Source of the DNA: Caulobacter sp. 602-1 | Lineage (GTDB): Bacteria; Pseudomonadota; Alphaproteobacteria; Caulobacterales; Caulobacteraceae | Direction: 5' to 3' | Assembly: GCF_003931565.1 (NCBI RefSeq) | Contig: NZ_RRYI01000005.1 | Coordinates: forward strand, 1-64,000 | Length of the DNA stretch: 64,000 nt | Made by a program: the position numbers and the translations under genes | Shown here: positions 1 through 10,005 of the stretch, piece by piece | Position numbering within the stretch: the first letter of the stretch is position 1 | How the letters are laid out: the number at the start of each line of letters is the position of its first letter | The notes under the pieces: generated by a model | Databases searched by the model: none | What the model was told of the DNA's origin: nothing | Seen by the model: the letters and a program-made list of their open reading frames with translations, nothing else

Positions 1-213
1 GGTCGGCCCTGGAACACAGAAACGACGTGGGATGTCGGGCCGAAGAGGCGACAGGCGGCTGGAAACAGCCGCATCCGGGATCGGGCCACGCGGCCTGACC
101 CGCCCGTCGGAGGCTTCGAGGGTGTCGGGGTGCGAACAGCATCACGGCGTCACGCTTCCGGATAACGATCGCGCGGAGCGTCGGGCTTCGTCGAAACGGT
201 ATTTCTATTTTCC
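1..213 (+). ncRNA. Structured repeat, copy A (candidate non-coding RNA or leader element)
   Basis: This stretch is closely related to 23211-23416 on the opposite strand. Hairpins can be drawn in both copies: outer stem 3-9/37-43 (TCGGCCC/GGGCCGA); stem 55-61/66-72 closed by a GAAA loop; stem 82-87/92-97; stem 153-160/174-180 with one bulged T. Stem bases differ between copies but still pair, while loops and linkers (around 100-122, 161-173 and 188-204) are nearly identical. A 2-nt length difference near 183 breaks any shared reading frame, which argues against coding. It ends in a T-rich run about 170 bp before metG. The 5' edge may lie before the window. The function is unknown; a trans-acting RNA, a 5' leader or a dispersed repeat are all possible. 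Confidence 0.5.
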
Positions 214-380
214 AACTCTGGACGCTGTCCGGCGCTCCGCGTCCCTTTCCACGCCTTCAGCGAGCGATCGCGTGAAGCGGCGGAGGTGTGGGCTGTCCGC
301 AAACCTTTCCCTTCTGGCCCGAGCCTTCTATATGCGGACGCTTCTTTGCTTCGTCGATTTGCCCGAAAGGCCGCGCCCGC

Positions 381-2090
381 ATGGCTCGCATCCTGATCAC
401 CTCGGCCCTGCCGTACATCAACGGCATCAAGCACCTGGGGAATCTGGCGGGGTCGATGCTGCCGGCCGACGTCTATGCGCGCTTCCAGCGGGCCCGCGGC
501 CACGAGACCCTCTACATCTGCGCCACCGACGAACACGGCACGCCGGCCGAGCTGGCGGCCACCGCGGCCGGCCAGGACGTGGCCACCTACTGCGCCGAGC
601 AGCACGTGCTGCAGCACGATGTGGGCCGCGCCTTCGGCCTGTCGTGGGATCATTTCGGCCGCTCGTCCTCGCCGCAGAACCATCGCCTGACCCAGCATTT
701 CTGCCAGGCGCTGGAAGACCACGGCCTGATCGAGGAACGCGTCGACCAGATGGTCTATTCGGTCGACGACAAGCGCTTCCTGCCCGACCGCTATGTCGAG
801 GGGACGTGCCCGCACTGCGGGTTCGAGAAGGCGCGCGGCGACCAGTGCGACAACTGCGGCAACCTGCTGGACCCCACCGACCTGATCAATCCGTACTCGG
901 TGATCTCCGGCTCGCGGAACATCGAGGTGCGCGACACCCGCCACCTCTACCTGCTGCAGACTAAGATGGCCGACAAGATCCGCGCCTGGGTCGACAGCCA
1001 CGCCGACTGGCCGCCGCTGGCCCGCTCGATCGCCTACAAGCACCTGGACGAGGGGCTGATCGACCGCGGCATCACCCGCGACCTGGCCTGGGGCATCCCG
1101 GTGGCCAAGGACGGGATCCCGCGCCCGGGCTTCGAGGACAAGGTCTTCTACGTCTGGTTCGACGCCCCCATCGAGTACATCGCCGCCACGCAAGAGTGGG
1201 CCGAGGGCGCGCCCGACCGTGACTGGAAGTGCTGGTGGCGCACCGATGAGGGCGCCGAGGATGTCCGCTACGTCCAGTTCATGGGCAAGGACAATGTCGC
1301 GTTCCACACGGTCAGCTTCCCGGCGACCATTCTGGGCTCCGAAGAGCCGTGGAAGAGCGTCGACATGCTCAAGGCCTTCAATTGGCTGAACTGGTACGGC
1401 GGCAAGTTCTCGACCTCCAACAAGCGCGGCGTTTTCATGGACGCGGCCCTGGAGATCCTGCCGCCCGACCTGTGGCGCTGGTACCTGACGGCCAATTCGC
1501 CGGAGAGCAGCGACACGGCCTTCACCTGGGAGCAGTTCGCCAGCGCTGTGAACCGCGACCTGGCCGACGTGCTGGGCAACTTCGTCAACCGCATCCTGAA
1601 GTTCAACGAGAGCAAGTTCGAGGGCGTGGTGCCGGCGGGCGGCGAGCCGGGGCCCCTGGAAGAGAAACTGTTCGCCGATGTCTCGGCGCGCCTGGCGGAT
1701 CTGGCTGAGCAGATGGACGCCATCGAGATCCGCAAGAGCGCCCAGGCGTTGCGGGCCTTGTGGGTGGTCGGCAACGAGTACCTGCAGGAGGCCGCGCCGT
1801 GGACCGCGATCAAGACCGATCGCGACCGCGCCGCCGTCATCGTTCGCACGGCCCTGAACCTGGTGGCCCTCTACGCCAAGCTCTCGGCCCCGTTCATCCC
1901 GTTCGCCGCCGAGACGATCGGCAACGCCTTCGGGCTGGACTACCCGGCCGCATGGCCCTCGAACGACGCCAAGGCCGAGCTCGACAAGCTGCCCGTCGGT
2001 CAGGCGGTGACCGTGCCGGCCGTGCTGTTTAAGAAGATCGAGGACGAGCAGATCGCCGAATGGACAGCCCGCTTCGGCGGCGCGGAATAG
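381..2090 (+). CDS. metG: Methionyl-tRNA synthetase
   Basis: Charges tRNA-Met with methionine in the cytoplasm (class I synthetase). The 569-residue protein opens with [15 protein letters not shown] and carries the HIGH-equivalent HLGN at residues ~18-21. A four-cysteine zinc knuckle (CPHCG...CDNCGN) lies at ~143-161 and the KMSKS-equivalent KFSTS at ~341-345, followed by the helical anticodon-binding domain. There is no C-terminal tRNA-binding (EMAP-like) extension, as in other short alphaproteobacterial MetRS. The ATG at 381 is chosen because the conserved N-terminus starts there; upstream in-frame codons are unlike the family. An MFS gene starts 15 bp downstream and may be cotranscribed. 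Confidence 0.96.
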   Translation: MARILITSALPYINGIKHLGNLAGSMLPADVYARFQRARGHETLYICATDEHGTPAELAATAAGQDVATYCAEQHVLQHDVGRAFGLSWDHFGRSSSPQNHRLTQHFCQALEDHGLIEERVDQMVYSVDDKRFLPDRYVEGTCPHCGFEKARGDQCDNCGNLLDPTDLINPYSVISGSRNIEVRDTRHLYLLQTKMADKIRAWVDSHADWPPLARSIAYKHLDEGLIDRGITRDLAWGIPVAKDGIPRPGFEDKVFYVWFDAPIEYIAATQEWAEGAPDRDWKCWWRTDEGAEDVRYVQFMGKDNVAFHTVSFPATILGSEEPWKSVDMLKAFNWLNWYGGKFSTSNKRGVFMDAALEILPPDLWRWYLTANSPESSDTAFTWEQFASAVNRDLADVLGNFVNRILKFNESKFEGVVPAGGEPGPLEEKLFADVSARLADLAEQMDAIEIRKSAQALRALWVVGNEYLQEAAPWTAIKTDRDRAAVIVRTALNLVALYAKLSAPFIPFAAETIGNAFGLDYPAAWPSNDAKAELDKLPVGQAVTVPAVLFKKIEDEQIAEWTARFGGAE

Positions 2091-2105
2091 GGCGAGCTTC
2101 GTGGA

Positions 2106-3305
2106 ATGACCGGAGGGGCGGACAAGACGGAGGCGCCAAGGCTCCCGACGCTCGTCCGCCTCTGCCTGTTCTACGCCGCGATCTTTCTGAGCTCCGGCGT
2201 CAGCCTGCCGTATATCGGCACCTATCTGCGCTCGCGCGGCATGAGCGGCGGCGAGATCGGGCTGATCCTGGCCGTGCCGCTGCTGCTCAAGCCCTTCACC
2301 GGCGCCTCGCTTGCCGTGTGGGCCGACGGCTTCACCCTGCGGCGCACGCCGATGGTGCTGCTGCTGGCCGGGGCGGGGCTGGGTTATGCGGGCCTGCTGG
2401 CCGCTCCGAACCTGTGGTGGTTCATCCTGGCCTGGTTCGTCGGTCAGACCCTCCTGTCGACCGTCTCGCCGCTGATCGACATCATCACCCTGCGCCGGGC
2501 GCGGACCGAGGGCTTCAACTACGGGATCCCGCGCGGCACGGGCTCCAGCGCCTTTATCGCGGCGAACCTGGCCATGGGGTCGATCCTGACCTTCGCCGCG
2601 CCGACCATCATCGCCATCTGGATCACCTCGGCCTGCTTCATCGCGGCCCTGGCCGCCGCCCTGCTGGTTCCGCCCGAACGCGTGCACGCCGAAGGCGCCA
2701 AGCCCGACCGATCCGAACGCTGGAAAGGCCTCTCCGAGCTGCTGCGCAACCGCACCTTCGTGCTGGCGGTGGTTACGGCCGGCCTGATCCAGGGGGCGCA
2801 CGCCTTCTACTACGGCTTCTCGGCCATCCTCTGGCGCAAGCAGGGGATCTCCGAGCCGATGATCGGCGTGCTGTGGGGCGTGGGCGTCGCGGCCGAGGTC
2901 GGCTTCATGTGGTTCCTGGAGCCGCTGCGTCGCCGCTGGGGCCCGGAACGGTTCCTGATCCTGGGCGCGTCCGCCGCCGTGCTGCGGTGGACGCTCTATG
3001 CCTTCGAGCCGCCGCTATGGGCTTTGTTCCCACTGCAGATGCTGCACGCCTTGACCTTCGCCGCCTCGTTCCTGGCCTCGCTGCGCCTGATCGAGAAACT
3101 GGCCCCGGCGTCGGCGGCGTCGCCAGCCCAGGCGATCAACTCGGCGCTGTCGTCCGGCTTCACCTTGGGGATCGCGACCTTGGCTTCGGGCCCGCTGTTC
3201 GACCACCTGGGGCCCTATGGCTATCTCGCCACCGCGCTCATGGCGCTGCTGGGTCTGGGCGGCGCGCTATGGCTATCGCGCCGCTCGAGACATCAGATCG
3301 TGTAG
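2106..3305 (+). CDS. MFS transporter, phenylpropionate-permease-like
   Basis: A 399-residue integral membrane protein with about 12 hydrophobic segments, starting 15 bp after metG. The short N-terminus, the [13 protein letters not shown] motif after the first helix and the [14 protein letters not shown] segment in the second half resemble the HcaT/LacY-like (MFS_1, 3-phenylpropionic acid transporter) group. The substrate cannot be read from sequence. It sits between metG and sulfate-assimilation genes on the other strand, so context gives no clue. Its 3' end overlaps the convergent cysNC by 13 bp. Confidence 0.85.
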   Translation: MTGGADKTEAPRLPTLVRLCLFYAAIFLSSGVSLPYIGTYLRSRGMSGGEIGLILAVPLLLKPFTGASLAVWADGFTLRRTPMVLLLAGAGLGYAGLLAAPNLWWFILAWFVGQTLLSTVSPLIDIITLRRARTEGFNYGIPRGTGSSAFIAANLAMGSILTFAAPTIIAIWITSACFIAALAAALLVPPERVHAEGAKPDRSERWKGLSELLRNRTFVLAVVTAGLIQGAHAFYYGFSAILWRKQGISEPMIGVLWGVGVAAEVGFMWFLEPLRRRWGPERFLILGASAAVLRWTLYAFEPPLWALFPLQMLHALTFAASFLASLRLIEKLAPASAASPAQAINSALSSGFTLGIATLASGPLFDHLGPYGYLATALMALLGLGGALWLSRRSRHQIV

Positions 3306-5200
3306 TCGATCTCCTGGCCTTCCAGCCAGGCCACGATCCGTTCCGCCGCTTCCACGGGATCGATCGCGGTGGTGTCGATCCGCAGTTCAGGCGCTTCCGG
3401 AGCCTCATACGGACTGTCGACGCCGGTGAAGTTCTTCAACTGACCCGAGCGGGCCTTCTTGTAGAGGCCCTTCACGTCCCGCGCCTCGGCCACGGCCAGG
3501 GGCGTGTCGACGAAGACCTCGATGAACTCGCCCGGCTCCAGGATGTCGCGCGCCAGCTGGCGCTCGGCCCGGAACGGCGAGATGAACGCGGTCAGCACGA
3601 TCAGACCGGCGTCGACCATCAGCTTGGCGACCTCGGCCACCCGGCGGATGTTCTCGACGCGGTCCTCCTCGGTGAAGCCGAGGTCCTTGTTGAGGCCGTG
3701 GCGGACATTGTCGCCGTCCAGCAGATAGGTGTGACGACCCAGGGCGTGCAGACGCTTCTCGACGAGGTTGGCGATCGTCGACTTGCCGGCGCCCGACAGG
3801 CCCGTCAGCCAGACGACCTGGCCGCGCTGGCTCTTCAGCGCCGCTCGCGAGGCCTTGGTGACGTCGGTGTGCTGCCAGTGGATGTTGTCGGCCCGCCGCA
3901 GGGCGAAGTTGATCATCCCCGCGCCGACGGTGCGGTTGGACAGCCGGTCGACCAGGATGAAGCCGCCCATCTGGCGGTTGTCGGCATAGGCCTCGAACGG
4001 GATGGCCTGGTCGAGCGAGAGGTTCACGAGCCCGATCTCGTTCAGCTCCAGGCGCTTGGCGGCCGTATGCTCCAACGTGTTGACGTTCACCCGGTGCTTG
4101 ATGTCGGTGACGCTGGCGCCGACCGTCCTCGCCCCCAGCTTCAGCAGATAGGTGCGGCCCGGGGGCAGGGGTTCGTCGTCCATCCAGACGACGGTGGCCT
4201 CGAACTGGTTGGCGACCGGGGCGGGCGCGTCGGCGGCGGCGATGACGTCGCCGCGCGAGATGTCGATCTCGTCTTCCAGCGTCAGGGTCACCGACTGGCC
4301 GGCGACGGCCTTGTCGAGATCGCCAGGCAGGGTGACGATCCGCGCCACCCGGCTCTCGCGACCGGAGGGCAGGGCGCGGATGCGGTCGCCCGGCTTGATG
4401 CCGCCCGAGGCGATCAGGCCCGAGAAGCCCCGGAAGTCGAGGTTCGGGCGGTTGACCCACTGCACCGGCATTCGGAACGGCTTGGCCTGGAGATCGTCCT
4501 CGACCTCGACGCCTTCAAGCCAGTCCATCAGGATCGGCCCCTTGAACCAGGGCGTATGTTCGCTGGCGGAGGCGATGTTGTCGCCGCCCAGGCCCGAGAT
4601 CGGGATGGGGGTGAACACCGTCAGGCCGATCTGTTCGGCGAAGGCGCGATAGTCGGCGACGATGCGGTCGAAGACGGCCGGGTTCCAGCCGACCAGGTCC
4701 ATCTTGTTCACCGCCAGCACCACGTGGCGGATGCCGAGCAAGGACACGAGATAGCTGTGGCGGCGCGTCTGGGTCAGCACGCCCTTGCGTGCGTCGATCA
4801 GGATCACGGCCGCGTCGGCGGTCGAGGCGCCGGTGACCATGTTGCGGGTATATTGCTCGTGGCCGGGGGTGTCGGCGACGATGAACTTGCGCTTCTCGGT
4901 CGAGAAGAAGCGGTAGGCGACGTCGATGGTGATGCCTTGCTCGCGCTCGGCGGCCAGGCCGTCGACCAGCAGGGCGAAGTCGATCGCCCCGCCCTGGGTG
5001 CCGACCTTCTTGGAATCCGCTTCGAGAGCGGCAAGCTGGTCCTCGAAGATCATCTTGCTGTCGTACAGCAGGCGACCGATCAGGGTGGACTTGCCGTCGT
5101 CGACGCTGCCACAGGTGATGAAGCGCAGCAGCGACTTGTGCTGATGCTGGTGCAGATAGGCGTCGATGTCCTCGGCGATCAGGGCGGACTGGTGCGCCAT
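3293..5200 (-). CDS. cysNC: Bifunctional sulfate adenylyltransferase subunit 1 / adenylylsulfate kinase
   Basis: A fusion of the CysN GTPase and CysC APS kinase (635 aa). CysN with CysD makes APS from sulfate and ATP, driven by GTP hydrolysis; the CysC domain phosphorylates APS to PAPS. Visible motifs are the GTPase P-loop GSVDDGKST (~31-39), [13 protein letters not shown], and near residue 463 the second P-loop GLSGAGKST of the kinase, followed by the APS-kinase [10 protein letters not shown] motif. The length fits CysNC fusions such as NodQ. The ATG at 5200 overlaps the cysD stop by one base (TGATG), indicating translational coupling. Its 3' end overlaps the convergent MFS gene. Confidence 0.95.
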   Translation of the reverse strand: MAHQSALIAEDIDAYLHQHQHKSLLRFITCGSVDDGKSTLIGRLLYDSKMIFEDQLAALEADSKKVGTQGGAIDFALLVDGLAAEREQGITIDVAYRFFSTEKRKFIVADTPGHEQYTRNMVTGASTADAAVILIDARKGVLTQTRRHSYLVSLLGIRHVVLAVNKMDLVGWNPAVFDRIVADYRAFAEQIGLTVFTPIPISGLGGDNIASASEHTPWFKGPILMDWLEGVEVEDDLQAKPFRMPVQWVNRPNLDFRGFSGLIASGGIKPGDRIRALPSGRESRVARIVTLPGDLDKAVAGQSVTLTLEDEIDISRGDVIAAADAPAPVANQFEATVVWMDDEPLPPGRTYLLKLGARTVGASVTDIKHRVNVNTLEHTAAKRLELNEIGLVNLSLDQAIPFEAYADNRQMGGFILVDRLSNRTVGAGMINFALRRADNIHWQHTDVTKASRAALKSQRGQVVWLTGLSGAGKSTIANLVEKRLHALGRHTYLLDGDNVRHGLNKDLGFTEEDRVENIRRVAEVAKLMVDAGLIVLTAFISPFRAERQLARDILEPGEFIEVFVDTPLAVAEARDVKGLYKKARSGQLKNFTGVDSPYEAPEAPELRIDTTAIDPVEAAERIVAWLEGQEIDYTI

Positions 5201-6117
5201 CAGAAGTAGCCCTCCTGCTTCTTCTTCTCCATCGAGGCGGACTGGTCGTGGTCGATGACCCGGCCCTGGCGCTCGCTGGTCGTGGTCAGCAGCATCTCCT
5301 GGATGACCTGGGGCAGGGTGGCGGCGGTGCTCTCGACCGCGCCGGTCAGCGGGTAGCAGCCCAGGGTGCGGAAGCGGACGCTCTTCATCTGGGGGACTTC
5401 GCCGTCCCGCAGGCGGAAGCGGTCGTCGTCGACCATGATCAGGGCCCCGTCGCGCTCGACCACCGGCCGTTCGGCCGCGAAGTACAGCGGCACGATCGGG
5501 ATGTTCTCTAGGTGGATGTACTGCCAGACGTCCAGCTCGGTCCAATTGGAGATCGGGAAGACGCGCAGGCTTTCACCCGGGTGTTTGCGGGTGTTGTAGA
5601 GGTTCCAAAGCTCGGGGCGCTGGTTCTTCGGGTCCCACCGGTGCTCGGCGGTGCGGAACGAGAAGACCCGTTCCTTGGCCCGGCTCTTCTCCTCGTCGCG
5701 ACGAGCGCCGCCGAAAGCCGCGTCGAAGCCGTACTTGGAAAGCGCCTGCTTGAGGCCCTCGGTCTTCCAAAGATCCGTGTGCAGGGCGCTGCCATGGTCG
5801 AACGGATTGACGCCGCGCGCCTCGGCGTCGGGGTTCTTGTGGACGATCAGGTCAAAGCCCAGTTCGGCCGCCACCTTGTCGCGCAGGGCGTACATGTCCC
5901 GGAACTTCCAGGTCGTATCGACGTGCAGCAGCGGAAAGGGCGGCTTGCTGGGATAGAAGGCCTTGGCGGCCAGGTGCAGCATCACCGCGCTGTCCTTGCC
6001 GATCGAGTACAGCATGACCGGCCGTTCGCACTCGGCCGCCACCTCGCGCAGGATGTGGATGCTCTCGGCCTCCAGGCGCTGGAGGTGGGTCAGGCGCGCC
6101 GGCGAGATTTCGGTCAT
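5200..6117 (-). CDS. cysD: Sulfate adenylyltransferase subunit 2
   Basis: The catalytic PP-loop subunit of ATP sulfurylase (305 aa), which forms APS and pyrophosphate with CysN. The [12 protein letters not shown]-loop and [10 protein letters not shown] segment in the N-terminal half, plus the C-terminal [10 protein letters not shown] tail, are typical of CysD. The start is placed at [19 protein letters not shown], which matches the usual N-terminus; a longer in-frame extension upstream looks unlike the family. It is the first gene of a cysD-cysNC operon, with the stop overlapping the cysNC start. Confidence 0.95.
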   Translation of the reverse strand: MTEISPARLTHLQRLEAESIHILREVAAECERPVMLYSIGKDSAVMLHLAAKAFYPSKPPFPLLHVDTTWKFRDMYALRDKVAAELGFDLIVHKNPDAEARGVNPFDHGSALHTDLWKTEGLKQALSKYGFDAAFGGARRDEEKSRAKERVFSFRTAEHRWDPKNQRPELWNLYNTRKHPGESLRVFPISNWTELDVWQYIHLENIPIVPLYFAAERPVVERDGALIMVDDDRFRLRDGEVPQMKSVRFRTLGCYPLTGAVESTAATLPQVIQEMLLTTTSERQGRVIDHDQSASMEKKKQEGYF

Positions 6118-6392
6118 TGCGGAGTCCGGCGGGTACGCGGCGGGTGCGAATTGGGTAAGGGCCAAGGCGAGGGTCCGCAAAGGAAAAACGTCTCAGCGGA
6201 TCCGTCGAGGAGCGCGCTGCGTCACCTTGCGACCTAGGCCCGGGCGAGGCTGCGGACAACCGCCGGAATTCTGGGGGCGCTGTCAGCGGACATGGGGCCA
6301 AGGCCGGTCGGCGCCGACCTTCATGACCAAAAGTTCACTCGCCTCCGTCCAAGAACGCTAGCATAACGCCGGTATCGGTCCAGGGACGGGCT

Positions 6393-6599
6393 ATGGGCTT
6401 TCTGACGGAAATGCTGGCTGTGGCGGTCGTCTGGCTGTCTTCGTTCGCGCTCTGCCAGTTCGGGGTGAGCGTCGAGCACGCCGTTTGCCCGCACGCCAAG
6501 AGCGCCTCGGCCAAGACGGTCGCCCGCTCTCCGCGTGGCGCGCCGATAGCGGTGAATGCGTCTTCTGGAACGGTCGAGGCGACGGCGCGCGACGCTTGA
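6393..6599 (+). CDS. Small hypothetical membrane protein
   Basis: A possible 68-residue protein, divergent from cysD and upstream of tipN. Residues ~5-25 form one hydrophobic segment (LTEMLAVAVVWLSSFALCQF) that could be a membrane anchor or signal peptide; the rest is small and basic. There is no clear Shine-Dalgarno sequence and no recognised family. The 156 bp between it and tipN show no clear terminator. It may be spurious, as GC-rich DNA yields many open frames. Confidence 0.35.
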   Translation: MGFLTEMLAVAVVWLSSFALCQFGVSVEHAVCPHAKSASAKTVARSPRGAPIAVNASSGTVEATARDA

Positions 6600-6755
6600 A
6601 CGACCGCGCAAGGCGTCGAGACCCGCGAACACAACGGAAGTCGCTTTTCGCCAAGGCTTTTCGCCGTTAGGTTCATGTGACACGCGAAGGAGGGGTCCGG
6701 CGCGCGAAGGTTGTCTCTTGCGCCCCTCGCCGACGCCTTGGGACCCTGGCTGTGT

Positions 6756-9437
6756 ATGAAGCCTAAGAAGCGCCAACCGCTCGATTTCTCCGCTACGCCG
6801 ACGGATGCCCCTCCCGAGGAAACCAAGACCACGCCTGAACTCCCTCCGGAGGTTCCTGGGACGACGTCCTTCGCCGAGCCGAAAGGCGACGTTCCGACCG
6901 CCGAACCCTTGAGCCTGCAGGACACCCTGAACGATGACCTGGCTGTTCCGCCGCCGATGACCGTGCGCTCGCGCCGACGTCGGGAACCCGATCCCGAGCC
7001 GGTCGAGAGCTTCTCCGAACCCGAGCTGAAACTGGCCACCTCGCTGACCGCGACCGCTCAGCCGCCGGCGCCAGCCGTGGAGCCCGAACGCGCCGCCCCG
7101 GCCAAGGCCGAGAGCCGCGAGCCTACCCTGGACCTGCGCGGACCCGAAACGACTGTCCCGCTACGGACCGAGGACGTTCCGCGCCGCATGTCCGGCGTTC
7201 TGTTCTGGACCCTGGCCACCGCCATCGCCTTCCTGTGGGCCCTGGCGCCGATCGCCTTCGCCCTGGGCTATGCCCGTGGCGTGCCGGCCTTCAAGGTCGA
7301 GGGTTTCGCCCTGACGGTGTTCGCGGGTCTGGCCCTCGGTCCGGCTCTGTTGACTCTGTTGGGCGCCTATCTGCTGCGCCAGGCCACTGGCATCGCCGAC
7401 GAACTGCGCCGAACCCGGACCCTGACCGACCGCATCGTCACCCCGGCCGCCCTGGCCGCCGTCGGCGCGTCCAGCGCCGTCGAGGCCATGCGCCAGGGCG
7501 TCGATGACGCCGCCAACGCCGCCCAGCGGGCTCGCGAGCACATCGTCTCGCTGCGTCAGGCGCTGGCCGAGGAGACCGGGCGTCTGGCGGAGGCCGCCGC
7601 AGAGTCCGCCAAGATGGCCAGCCAGCTAGCCCAGGGCCTGAGCCATGAGCGCACCGCCATGGAGACCCTGTCGCAGTCGCTGGACGCTCGCTCCACGGCG
7701 GTGGTTGACGCGATCGGCAGCCAGGCCCGCATGGTGGCCGAGGCTTCCGACCTGGCTGAGACCCAGCTCCGCGAGGCCGAGGCGGCTCTCGCCGCCCGCG
7801 CCGCCGATCTGGCCGCCGCAGCGGCCGAAGCCTCGGACGCCGCCCGTGTCGGGGCCGAGGACCTGTCGCGCCAGATCGCCCGCCTGGAAACCGCTGGCCA
7901 CGGCGTCGGCGATCAGGTCTCGTCCGTCGAAAAGAGCCTGGCCGCTCAGCGCGCCGCCCTGGTCGAGATCAGCCAGGCCCTGCGCTCTGAGCAGGAGGAC
8001 TTCGCAGCCGAGGCCGAGACCCGCACTGCCCAGCTCACCGAGTTCGTCGCCTATACCCGCGTCGGCGCCACCGAGCTGTCGGATACGGCCGCCATGGGCG
8101 CGGAGATCCTGCGCGGCCTGATCAGCGCGGCCGCCGACCAGTTCCGCGAAATGGCCGAGGGCGCGACCACCCAGCGCGAGGCTCTGGCCGAGGACGCCAA
8201 GAAGACGCTCGAGACGATCGGCGACGTCGCCGAGAACCAGCGCACCTTGCTGGAAGACGAGTTGAAGGCGGCGATGGAAGCCATGGCCGAGTCGGCGCTG
8301 AAGGCGGCCGAGGGCGTCGAGGCCCGGGTCGAAGCCGCCCGCAGCCGTGTCGACCAGCTGAACGAGATCGCCTTCGCCGCAGGTCAGAAGGCCGACGCGG
8401 TGTTCGAGTCCCGCATGGAAGAGGCGCGCGACATCATCGAGCACTCGGCCCAGATGGTCGAGCAGGCCGGGGCCCGCACCTCGCAGAAGCTGGCCGACTC
8501 GGTTCAGGCCGCGCGCGGCACGCTGGACGAACTGGAGGCGATGCTGGCCGAGATCGGCAAGCGCACCGCCGACCTGCCGGCCGAGGCGCTGCAGAAGGCC
8601 GCCGAGGTCCGGGTGTCCATCGAGCAGGGCGTCGAGCAACTGATGAACGCCGTCCGGCGCACCGCCGAGGAAACGGCCGCGATCGACCAGGCCTTCCAGG
8701 AGCGCGTCCGTCGCAACTACGAGATGCTGAGCGAGGCGGCCGGGGCCGTCACCGCATCCAGCGCCTCGACCATGGCCGCCCGCTCGACCTCGGCGCAGGC
8801 GCCGCTGAGCCGGCCGCGTCCGGCCGCTCCGCCGCCCCCGTCGGTGCAGCCCGAACCGCTGCCGATGGCCGTATTCGACGACGAGGACGAGGAGCCGCCG
8901 ACCGACCGCCGCCGTCTGCGCCTGACGCCGACGGCGACCGACCAGGAGTTCCGCTCGGTGTTCGAGCAGGCCTCGGCCCGCAAGCAGACGCCGCCCCAGC
9001 CGGCGTCCGACCCGGACGGCGAGGGGGGCTGGAGCTGGCGCAACCTGCTGGCGGGCATCGAGAACAGCTCGCCGGGCGACGCCGGCCTGGGCGAGAAGCT
9101 GGCCGCCGAGATCACGGCCATGGGCATCGACCCGCACGCCCTTCTGCCGCGCGGCCGGATAGACGAGATCGCCGCCGCCCTGCAGACCCGCGACGACGTC
9201 GGGGCCCGCGAGGTGGTCAAGCGCCTGGCGCCGGCCGCCATCCGCCGCCTGGTGCGCCGCCTGTTCTCCGACGCGACGCTGAAGGCCAATACCGAGCGTT
9301 TCCTGAAGCGCTACTCCGGCATGATCGACGAGGCGGCGGGCCAGGACCGCGAGGGCTTCCTGTTGGCGGCCCTGCTGTCATCGGACGCGGGGCGAGCCTA
9401 TCTCCTGCTCGACGCGGCGAGCGGCGATCTCGGCTAG
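6756..9437 (+). CDS. tipN: Polarity factor TipN homologue (new-pole marker, coiled coil)
   Basis: An 893-residue membrane-anchored coiled-coil protein. It has an acidic, proline-rich cytoplasmic N-terminus (1-140), two membrane segments (about 147-168 and 178-204), then a long Ala/Glu-rich heptad region (about 210-660). A Pro-rich linker (PRPAAPPPPSVQPEPL) and a conserved C-terminal domain of ~170 residues follow. This matches TipN of Caulobacter crescentus (about 880 residues). TipN marks the new pole after division and helps orient the flagellum, ParA-driven segregation and cell polarity. The ATG at 6756 is preferred over one 45 bp upstream because MKPKKRQPLDF resembles a normal cytoplasmic start. 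Naming rests on architecture, length and gene context rather than an alignment. Confidence 0.82.
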   Translation: MKPKKRQPLDFSATPTDAPPEETKTTPELPPEVPGTTSFAEPKGDVPTAEPLSLQDTLNDDLAVPPPMTVRSRRRREPDPEPVESFSEPELKLATSLTATAQPPAPAVEPERAAPAKAESREPTLDLRGPETTVPLRTEDVPRRMSGVLFWTLATAIAFLWALAPIAFALGYARGVPAFKVEGFALTVFAGLALGPALLTLLGAYLLRQATGIADELRRTRTLTDRIVTPAALAAVGASSAVEAMRQGVDDAANAAQRAREHIVSLRQALAEETGRLAEAAAESAKMASQLAQGLSHERTAMETLSQSLDARSTAVVDAIGSQARMVAEASDLAETQLREAEAALAARAADLAAAAAEASDAARVGAEDLSRQIARLETAGHGVGDQVSSVEKSLAAQRAALVEISQALRSEQEDFAAEAETRTAQLTEFVAYTRVGATELSDTAAMGAEILRGLISAAADQFREMAEGATTQREALAEDAKKTLETIGDVAENQRTLLEDELKAAMEAMAESALKAAEGVEARVEAARSRVDQLNEIAFAAGQKADAVFESRMEEARDIIEHSAQMVEQAGARTSQKLADSVQAARGTLDELEAMLAEIGKRTADLPAEALQKAAEVRVSIEQGVEQLMNAVRRTAEETAAIDQAFQERVRRNYEMLSEAAGAVTASSASTMAARSTSAQAPLSRPRPAAPPPPSVQPEPLPMAVFDDEDEEPPTDRRRLRLTPTATDQEFRSVFEQASARKQTPPQPASDPDGEGGWSWRNLLAGIENSSPGDAGLGEKLAAEITAMGIDPHALLPRGRIDEIAAALQTRDDVGAREVVKRLAPAAIRRLVRRLFSDATLKANTERFLKRYSGMIDEAAGQDREGFLLAALLSSDAGRAYLLLDAASGDLG

Positions 9438-9443
9438 GATCTC

Positions 9444-10004
9444 GTGAAGCGCGCGTTCGATTTCCTGGCGGCGGCGATCGGCCTGATCGTGCTGGCTCTG
9501 CCGCTCGCCCTGCTGTGGCTGCTGGTGCGCCTGACCTCGCCGGGCCCTGGGCTCTACTGGTCGCGGCGGGTGGGCAAGGGTTCGACGCTGTTTCCGATGC
9601 CCAAGTTCCGGACCATGCGGATCGACACCCCCGAGGTCGCCACGCACCTGCTGGAGGATCCCGACCGCTGGCTGACGCCGTTGGGTCCGATGATGCGCAA
9701 GCTCAGCCTGGACGAGCTGCCGCAGCTGTGGAGCGTGCTTGTCGGCCACATGAGCCTGGTCGGACCCCGCCCGGCGCTGTTCAATCAGGACGACCTGATC
9801 GCCGCCCGTCGGGCCGCTGGCGTCGACGTCCTGCGGCCCGGCGTCACCGGTTGGGCGCAGATCAATGGCCGCGACGAACTGGCCATTTCGGACAAGGTGG
9901 CGCTGGACGCCGAGTACCTGGCCCGGCGCTCATTCTTGTTCGACCTGGAGATCATGGTCAGCACCGTCGTGCCGGTGCTGACCGCCAAGGGCGTGACCCG
10001 CTAG
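9444..10004 (+). CDS. Small polyprenyl-phosphate sugar phosphotransferase
   Basis: A 186-residue member of the bacterial sugar transferase family (monotopic phosphoglycosyl transferase, PssZ/HfsE/PglC-like). It moves a sugar-1-phosphate from a UDP-sugar onto undecaprenyl phosphate at the inner membrane. The protein has one N-terminal membrane segment (residues ~6-28), then PKFRTMR, the LSLDELPQLW motif, SLVGPRPAL and RPGVTGWAQINGR, all family signatures. The GTG start lies 6 bp after the tipN stop, so it is probably translated from the tipN transcript. It may serve capsule, holdfast or O-antigen synthesis, but no polymerase or glycosyltransferase genes are adjacent. Confidence 0.9.
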   Translation: MKRAFDFLAAAIGLIVLALPLALLWLLVRLTSPGPGLYWSRRVGKGSTLFPMPKFRTMRIDTPEVATHLLEDPDRWLTPLGPMMRKLSLDELPQLWSVLVGHMSLVGPRPALFNQDDLIAARRAAGVDVLRPGVTGWAQINGRDELAISDKVALDAEYLARRSFLFDLEIMVSTVVPVLTAKGVTR

Positions 10005-10005
10005 G

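Noticed and set aside
32..964. Open frame starting inside the structured repeat and running into metG
   Set aside because: It shares no conserved protein with copy B because of the 2-nt indel, and becomes out-of-frame metG sequence.
150..2801. Very long open frame on the minus strand opposite metG and the MFS gene (883 codons)
   Set aside because: It is antisense to clear genes, has Arg/Gly/His-rich repetitive composition and no recognisable domain; such frames are expected opposite high-GC codons.
9444..10004. Reading the small transferase as a truncated pseudogene of a larger PssY/PssZ protein
   Set aside because: All motifs of the minimal monotopic transferase domain are intact and small single-domain forms such as PglC are normal.
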